NCBI RefSeq assembly: GCF_025717535.1
Contig: NZ_JAJIRO010000003.1
Location: forward strand, 620,001-684,000
Origin: Paucibacter sp. Y2R2-4
GTDB lineage: Bacteria > Pseudomonadota > Gammaproteobacteria > Burkholderiales > Burkholderiaceae_C
Direction: 5' to 3'
DNA length: 64,000 bases
This document shows, in pieces, positions 60,001-64,000 of this stretch. Position 1 is the stretch's first letter; every line of letters starts with the position of its first letter. The translations under genes and the position numbers were made by a program. The notes under the pieces are model-generated. The model was not told where the DNA came from, did no database searches, and was given only the letters and a program-made list of their open reading frames with translations.

Positions 60001-60579
60001 CATGTCCAAGATGTCTTGCACGCTGCTGGGGAAGAACACCGGGAAGCCGGCGGCCTTGAAGACGTGGTCGCTCTGGTGCGCGGCGGTGGAGCTCTTGGCG
60101 ATATGGTCATCGCCGGCCACCGCGATCACGCCACCATGCTTGGAGGTGCCGGCCATATTGGCGTGTTTGAACACGTCAATGCTGCGGTCCACGCCCGGGC
60201 CTTTGCCGTACCAGATGCCGAACACGCCGTCGTACTTGGCCTTCTCGGGGAAGAGGGCCAGCTGCTGCGTGCCCCAAACGGCAGTGGCGCCCAGTTCTTC
60301 ATTGACGCCGGGTTGGAAAACGATGTTCTGCTTGGCCAGATGCTTCTTGGCGGCTTGCAGCGCCTGGTCATAGCCACCCAGCGGCGAACCCCGATAGCCC
60401 GACACAAAGCCGGCGGTGTTGAGGCCGGCGATGGCATCGCGGGTGCGCTGCAACATCGGCAAGCGCACAAGGGCCTGCACCCCGCTCATGAACGCGCGAC
60501 CGCTGTCCAGCGCGTATTTGTCGTCCAGCGTCACTTTTTCTAGCGCGCGCAGGATGTGGTCGGGCAAAGGTGCATTCAT
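57016..60579 (-). CDS. Indolepyruvate ferredoxin oxidoreductase family protein (fused subunits)
   Basis: A 1187-residue fusion of the alpha and beta parts of a 2-oxoacid:acceptor oxidoreductase. The N-terminal half has the pyrimidine-binding domain (GFVSGYRGSPLGGYDQAL) and a TPP-pyrophosphate domain (GDGTYFHSG, then ILYNDAVAMTGGQ). A Cys-rich 4Fe-4S segment (CEGCGDCSIQSNC, then CVKGFCP) lies near 655-710. The gamma-like domain begins near residue 760 with VVGGVGGTGVITIGQ. It should decarboxylate aryl or branched 2-oxoacids such as indolepyruvate to acyl-CoA using ferredoxin or another acceptor. It is divergent from an Lrp/AsnC regulator and ends in a hairpin terminator. Confidence 0.94.
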   Translation of the reverse strand: MNAPLPDHILRALEKVTLDDKYALDSGRAFMSGVQALVRLPMLQRTRDAIAGLNTAGFVSGYRGSPLGGYDQALQAAKKHLAKQNIVFQPGVNEELGATAVWGTQQLALFPEKAKYDGVFGIWYGKGPGVDRSIDVFKHANMAGTSKHGGVIAVAGDDHIAKSSTAAHQSDHVFKAAGFPVFFPSSVQDILDMGLHAFAMSRFSGLWSGMKTIQEIVESSASVSVDPDRVKIILPEDFPMPAGGLHIRWPDPPLDQEARMMDHKWYAALAYVRANKLNYNVIETKQDRFGLIASGKAYNDTRQALHDLGLDDDTCRRLGIRLHKVNVVWPLEATITRDFADGLQEILVVEEKRQVIEYQIKEQLYNWRPDVRPHVLGKFDDDADSGALGGEWGMANPSKNWLLRPQADLTPAIIARAIAKRLKKLGVDADVAARLDARVAIIDAKEASLKNEEKTAGGADRTPWFCSGCPHNTSTRVPEGSRAVGGIGCHYMVTWMPGRNTATFTQMGGEGVPWVGQAAFTNEKHIFSNLGDGTYFHSGILAIRQSIAAGVNITYKILYNDAVAMTGGQQVGERAEGHTVLQIMQSVTSEGVAKLVIVTDEPAKYEGVNLLPGVTVHHRDELDAIQREFREIPGTTAIIYDQTCATEKRRRRKRGKLVDPAKRVVINELVCEGCGDCSIQSNCLSIEPLETPFGRKRQINQNTCNKDYSCVKGFCPSFVTVEGGELKKPKKDKRLSPFDATLGTLPQPLIPNPEKAWGIVVGGVGGTGVITIGQLLGMAAHLEGKGVITQDAAGLAQKGGSTWSHIQIANSEAAIHCTKVGTAEADLVIACDSIVAANKTTLAVMREGRTFVALNTHGSPTASLVNDANWSFPGAACESAVAAAVGKDGVGMFDAEEVAVKLVGDSLYTNPLMLGYAWQQGRVPLSYAALMRAIELNNVQIENNKIAFEWGRRCAHSLAAVQALFAATQVIQIVKRESLDEIMSKRVEFLVDYQDSAYAETYKAFVEKVRAAESPLGSSKLSEAVARYLFKLMAYKDEYEVARLHTDQKFLDKVAAQFDGDYKLVHHLAPPLLAKKNAKGELVKQQMGAWVRPAFRLLAGLKGLRGGSLDIFGYTAERKMERALITEYRASIEAILAKGLSAERLNLAVDIARIPEEIRGYGHVKERHVHAARAKWDGLMAQWKTLA

Positions 60580-60756
60580 GGTGGTGTCGCTCTTTTGTCT
60601 CTTTTGGGGTTCCGGGTGGGCTGTTCGCTGCTTGTGGCGGCGCCGCCCCCGTAGATATCGGCAGTATTACCGGGCATGGGAGTGTAGGCAAAGCCTGCCC
60701 GCAGGTGCTTTCTCTTTGCTGTTGTTTTTGCGTGTGTGGAGCAATAATGTTTCTCT

Positions 60757-60790
60757 GATGCGGAAATAGCGATGCAATTTGCATCTGCAT
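60757..60790. promoter_or_regulatory. Lrp-type operator between oxidoreductase and Lrp genes
   Basis: A perfect 15-base palindrome GATGCAA-T-TTGCATC lies at 60771-60785. A further GATGC sits at 60757-60761 and a GCAT at 60787-60790, so there are several copies of the half-site in about 34 bases. This is the expected arrangement for an Lrp/AsnC regulator in the divergent promoter region of its target and its own gene. Confidence 0.6.
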
Positions 60791-60822
60791 TCATTGCTTC
60801 GCAGCAAAGCAGGAGACATTTG

Positions 60823-61440
60823 ATGGCTAAATCCAGTAGCGCCAGCAGTTCCAGCAAAGCCCCGGCCCCAGCCTCAGCCCCAAGCGCCGCGCGAGCCGGG
60901 GATGCGCCGGAGCTTGAGGACGCCGAGCTCGGCGCCGCCTCCGGCATGGGCCTGGACCGCTATCACATCGCCATCCTCGGCGAGTTGCAGCGCGATGCGC
61001 GCCTGTCCAATGCCGAGCTGTCCGCGCGCATCGGCCTGTCCACCGCGCCGACTTGGCGCCGGGTGCGCTGGCTGGAGGAGCAGGGCTTCATCACCGGCTA
61101 CCGCGCCGAGATCGACCGCCGCAAGGTCGGCCTGGGCGTCCTGGCCTTTGTGCGAGTGGATGCCGACCGCAACAACGGCGCCTCCACCAAGCCGCTGGAA
61201 GACGCCATCCGAGCCCAGCCCGAGGTCATCAGCTGCCACTACATTTCGGGCGCCGGCACCTTTGAGCTGCAAGTCTTGGCCACCGACCTCGATGCCTTCA
61301 GCCGCTTCACCATCGATGTGCTGCTCAATCTGCCTAACGTCAAAGATGTGCACACCAGTTTTTCGCTGGGCGAGGTGAAGGCCGGGGCCTTGACGCCTTT
61401 GGCCCATTTGGATCACAAGGCTGTTGCTCAGTTGAAATGA
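60823..61440 (+). CDS. Lrp/AsnC family transcriptional regulator
   Basis: A 205-residue regulator. A non-conserved Ala/Ser/Pro/Lys-rich N-terminal extension (about 1-45) precedes a winged helix-turn-helix ([37 protein letters not shown], about 48-95) and an Lrp-type RAM domain (about 110-200). Lrp proteins are usually about 150-165 residues, so the extension is unusual. AGGAG (60811-60815) supports ATG 60823. It is divergent from the indolepyruvate oxidoreductase gene, a common pairing, and probably activates it in response to aromatic amino acids (inference). Its last 13 bases overlap the convergent chemoreceptor gene. Confidence 0.93.
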   Translation: MAKSSSASSSSKAPAPASAPSAARAGDAPELEDAELGAASGMGLDRYHIAILGELQRDARLSNAELSARIGLSTAPTWRRVRWLEEQGFITGYRAEIDRRKVGLGVLAFVRVDADRNNGASTKPLEDAIRAQPEVISCHYISGAGTFELQVLATDLDAFSRFTIDVLLNLPNVKDVHTSFSLGEVKAGALTPLAHLDHKAVAQLK

Positions 61441-62984
61441 GCTGGCGTCTCACTGACTTTGAAAGAGCTAACAATGGCCGCCAGGGCTTGGGCTTGCTGT
61501 CTTAAGCCCTCGGAGGCTGCGGCCGACTCTTCCACCAGAGCGGCGTTTTGTTGGGTGGCATGGTCCAGCTGCGAAATGGCGGTGTTGACCTGGCTGATGC
61601 CTGCGCTTTGCTCGCGGGTGGCGGTGCTGATCTCGCCCAACATGGTGTTGACGTGGCGCACCTGTTCTACCAGTTCGGCCATGGTGCGACCGGCCTCGGC
61701 GGCCACTTCTGAACCGCTTTCGACCTTGCTGACACTGTCGCCGATCAGCGTCTTGATCTCGCGAGCCGCTTGAGCGCTACGCTGGGCCAAGATTCGCACC
61801 TCGCCAGCCACCACGGCAAAACCGCGCCCTTGTTCCCCTGCGCGAGCGGCCTCCACCGCGGCGTTCAAGGCCAGGATATTGGTCTGAAAGGCGATGCCAT
61901 CGATGACGCCGATGATGTCCGAAATCTTTTTGGAGCTGCCATTGATTTGCTCCATGGTGGAGACCACACGCGCCACCGCTACGCCGCTGCGTTCGGCCGT
62001 GCGTGAGGCTTGGTGCGCCAGCTCATTGGCCTTGCTCGCGGTTTCGGCGTTGTTCTTCACGGCGGCAGACATTTGGTCCATGGACGCTGCGGTCTGCTCC
62101 AAAGCTGAGGCTTGCTGCTCGGTGCGCATGCTCAGATCGTTGCTGCCGGTGGAGATGTCCCCGGAAGCGCCGGACACTTCCACCGCGCTGCTGCGGATCT
62201 GATCGACGGTGGCGGCCAGATGCACCTGCATGCGCTGCATGGCGTGCAGCAGCTGCCCCATTTCATCTTCGCTTTGGATCTCGATGCGTGAGCTCAGGTC
62301 TTTGTCACTGATCAAGGCTGCCACTCGCAGCGCTTCGCGCAAGGGCCGGGTGATGGAGCTGATGATGCGCCAGGCCAGCCCTATTCCGGCGGCCAGTGCT
62401 AAGCCCAACACCAACAGCACAACCCAGACGGAGGATCTGAAGGCCTGTTGGCTTTTGGCGTATTCCAACTCGGCCACGGTCAGCTGTTCGTCGACCAATT
62501 CAGCGATGGCGCCGGTGAAGGGATCAATCGCGGGGTAAAGCTCTTGGGTCGCGAAAGCCTCGAGTTGCTCGGCGTTTTGAGACTGCAGCAGGTCTTTGAG
62601 CTTGAGCGTGCCAGCCTTGGCCGGCGCCATCAGGGCAGTGGCCTTGGCCAACAAGCGGGCTTCATTGCCCTCGATCTTGGTGGCGGTGTAGGCCGCCCAT
62701 TGCTGAGCCACGATGTGCTCCGCTTCGCCCACCAGTTTCAGGGCGGCGCTCGGGTCTAGGCTGCGGGCGCGCACCTTGTGCGTTGTGTCCACCACATTGA
62801 CGGCATAGGCATCCGAAACCTGCTTGAGCTGTTTGAGCGGCACCACGCGGTCTTTGTAGACGGTGTCAATGGCTGCATTCATCTCCGACATGGCATGCAA
62901 ACACCAGCCGCTGACCAAGCCCAGCATCAGCATGAGCAAAGTGGAAAGCAACACCAGCCGCGCTTTGATGCTGTTGATCTGCAT
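61428..62984 (-). CDS. Methyl-accepting chemotaxis protein (second receptor)
   Basis: A 518-residue chemoreceptor with helix 1 (about 10-32), a ~155-residue periplasmic helical sensor, helix 2 (about 186-206, [19 protein letters not shown]), a HAMP domain, and the signalling tip [20 protein letters not shown]. The sensor differs from that of the receptor at 55217, so a different stimulus is expected. GAAAGG precedes the start. No CheR-binding tail is present. The 3' end overlaps the Lrp gene by 13 bases. Confidence 0.94.
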   Translation of the reverse strand: MQINSIKARLVLLSTLLMLMLGLVSGWCLHAMSEMNAAIDTVYKDRVVPLKQLKQVSDAYAVNVVDTTHKVRARSLDPSAALKLVGEAEHIVAQQWAAYTATKIEGNEARLLAKATALMAPAKAGTLKLKDLLQSQNAEQLEAFATQELYPAIDPFTGAIAELVDEQLTVAELEYAKSQQAFRSSVWVVLLVLGLALAAGIGLAWRIISSITRPLREALRVAALISDKDLSSRIEIQSEDEMGQLLHAMQRMQVHLAATVDQIRSSAVEVSGASGDISTGSNDLSMRTEQQASALEQTAASMDQMSAAVKNNAETASKANELAHQASRTAERSGVAVARVVSTMEQINGSSKKISDIIGVIDGIAFQTNILALNAAVEAARAGEQGRGFAVVAGEVRILAQRSAQAAREIKTLIGDSVSKVESGSEVAAEAGRTMAELVEQVRHVNTMLGEISTATREQSAGISQVNTAISQLDHATQQNAALVEESAAASEGLRQQAQALAAIVSSFKVSETPAHFN

Positions 62985-63256
62985 ACAAACCTTTCAGGCT
63001 CAGTCCTGCATGCACTCTACGTGTGATGCCGCTGTTCGTCATTCTTTTTGAAGCAATGTCTGAGGGTCAGGTCTTGCGACTTGGGGGGGGCGTGCCTGCC
63101 CGATGCCTGGCCCCGTCAGCTGCTGGGGCTAGGGGAAATGCTCCCCCTGAGTTGAGCGCCCCTGATTCAAGCGCCCTTGAACGCGGGCTAGGCGCTGAGG
63201 AGCTGTTTCAAGAAGATGTGGGCCACGGACATTCAAACTCAAGCGTGAACCCTCCA

Positions 63257-63973
63257 ATGAAACACCTCATCCTCAGCGCCGCCCTGCTGGCCTCAGGCCT
63301 GGCCCAGGCCAGCCCTTTGTTCATGAATGCCGCCGATTTCGTCGGGTCGAATGGCTTGTCGGTGTTGAATTCCACGGCGGGAGATGGCACTCTTGGCTTC
63401 GCCGCGAACAGCAACTTTCGCGTGGCGGAAGATTTCAAAGTCACGGGCAATGGCTGGCATGTGCAAAGCCTGGACTTCTTTGCTTATCAAACGGGGGGCA
63501 ATGGCTTCACCTTCACCGGCGCTACCTGGCAAATCAAGTCGGGTGATGTGAACAGCGGTCAGATCATCGCTTCCGGCAGCAACGAGGTGAGCAATGGGGG
63601 TAGCGTGGGCTACCGCGTCACCAGCACCACCTTGAGCAACACCAGTCGCAACATCTATCGCATTCAGGTGGATATCCCCGATATCGACTTGTTCGCAGGC
63701 GACTACTGGATGACCTGGTCGCTGACGGGCACATCGGCATCAGGGCCTTTCGCCCCTTCCCTGGTGACTCCTGGAGGCAATGCGCAGCAAGGCCCAGTCA
63801 ACGGCCTTTTTGCTCAGGTCCTTGACAGCGGCAGCAGTCGAGCGGTGGAGCTTCCCTTTGCTGTGAATGGCTCGTTGCTGCCGCAAAGCAATGCGGTGCC
63901 AGAACCTTCGGGGCTCTTGCTCACCGCTTTGGCGGGGCTGGCCATGTTGGCCAGCAAGCGCCGTCGTCGCTGA
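63257..63973 (+). CDS. PEP-CTERM surface protein
   Basis: A 238-residue secreted protein. The ATG at 63257 begins a signal peptide (LILSAALLASGLAQA). The body is rich in Ser/Thr/Gly/Asn and beta-strand patterns (WHVQSLDFFAYQTGG, YRIQVDIPDIDLF). The C-terminus is a PEP-CTERM tag: VPEPSGLLLTALAGLAML and SKRRRR. It should be sorted by an exosortase to the cell surface or matrix. The function is unknown. Longer upstream in-frame sequence (from 63023) has no conserved features and is rejected. Confidence 0.87.
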   Translation: MKHLILSAALLASGLAQASPLFMNAADFVGSNGLSVLNSTAGDGTLGFAANSNFRVAEDFKVTGNGWHVQSLDFFAYQTGGNGFTFTGATWQIKSGDVNSGQIIASGSNEVSNGGSVGYRVTSTTLSNTSRNIYRIQVDIPDIDLFAGDYWMTWSLTGTSASGPFAPSLVTPGGNAQQGPVNGLFAQVLDSGSSRAVELPFAVNGSLLPQSNAVPEPSGLLLTALAGLAMLASKRRRR

Positions 63974-64000
63974 TCGATACGCCAACAAGGGCGCAGGGAT

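Noticed and set aside
58540-60543. A 667-codon plus-strand frame opposite the indolepyruvate oxidoreductase
   Set aside because: Antisense to a recognised gene; composition (His/Val/Gln/Gly-rich) is that of a mirror frame, and there is no ribosome site.
1-64000. CRISPR arrays, tRNA/rRNA genes, insertion sequences, integrases, toxin-antitoxin or phage defence genes
   Set aside because: Looked for regularly spaced repeats, tRNA-like cloverleafs, transposase DDE patterns and typical defence domains; none was convincing.

Overview
The window looks like a chromosomal segment of a high-GC betaproteobacterium of the order Burkholderiales, most likely the Roseateles/Paucibacter/Sphaerotilaceae neighbourhood. 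This is inferred from codon bias, dense bidirectional packing, PEP-CTERM surface proteins, the mix of families (TAXI binding protein, fused indolepyruvate oxidoreductase, AlaC/Rep pair, YceI-b561 cluster) and the abundance of signalling proteins. No rRNA, tRNA, CRISPR array, integrase or transposase is visible, so it reads as core/accessory chromosome rather than a mobile island.

Region 1 (1-7.5 kb) is a compact signalling block. A membrane Ser/Thr kinase converges on, and overlaps by 11 bp, an ECF sigma factor of the kinase-associated type. That sigma gene is the last gene of a minus-strand operon HTH-Rec / Rec-Hpt / sigma. Divergently there is an operon of a single-domain receiver, an HD-GYP phosphodiesterase and a PAS histidine kinase. 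His-Asp phosphorelay, Ser/Thr phosphorylation, c-di-GMP turnover and an alternative sigma factor are therefore physically linked. Region 2 (7.5-20 kb) holds an S9 peptidase, an AEC transporter, a degenerate pseudokinase, a Tat-exported PhoD phosphatase, an O-antigen-ligase-like polymerase with a large insertion, an orphan solute-binding protein and the Rep helicase. Region 3 (20-28.5 kb) has AlaC, an exported FKBP, an M48 membrane protease, a patatin, a spondin-type PEP-CTERM protein and a LysR regulator divergent from an AhpD-like/NTF2-like gene pair.

Region 4 (28.5-42.9 kb) contains an ABC exporter whose permease is fused to an M1 aminopeptidase, a TlpA-like thioredoxin, a LytS/LytR-type two-component operon, a YceI-YceI-cytochrome b561 operon, a PhnZ-like HD oxygenase homologue, and a tightly coupled operon (zinc-ribbon membrane protein, TAXI binding protein, DUF3224 protein) in which stop codons directly abut the next start. 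It is followed by a ~140-nt nested foldback element. Region 5 (42.9-64 kb) contains an M16 protease, an amino-acid decarboxylase/antiporter operon with two AdiA-like decarboxylases, a PotE-like antiporter and an orphan binding protein, a MocR regulator divergent from an EamA exporter, two chemoreceptors, a 1187-residue indolepyruvate ferredoxin oxidoreductase divergent from an Lrp/AsnC regulator (perfect 15-bp palindrome between them), and a second PEP-CTERM protein.

The strongest candidates for something not yet described are the mixed phosphorylation/sigma block (51-7473) and the zinc-ribbon/TAXI/DUF3224 operon, whose first two products end in the same C-x9-C (LGLC) tail. All functional statements come from reading motifs by eye; no database search was run.
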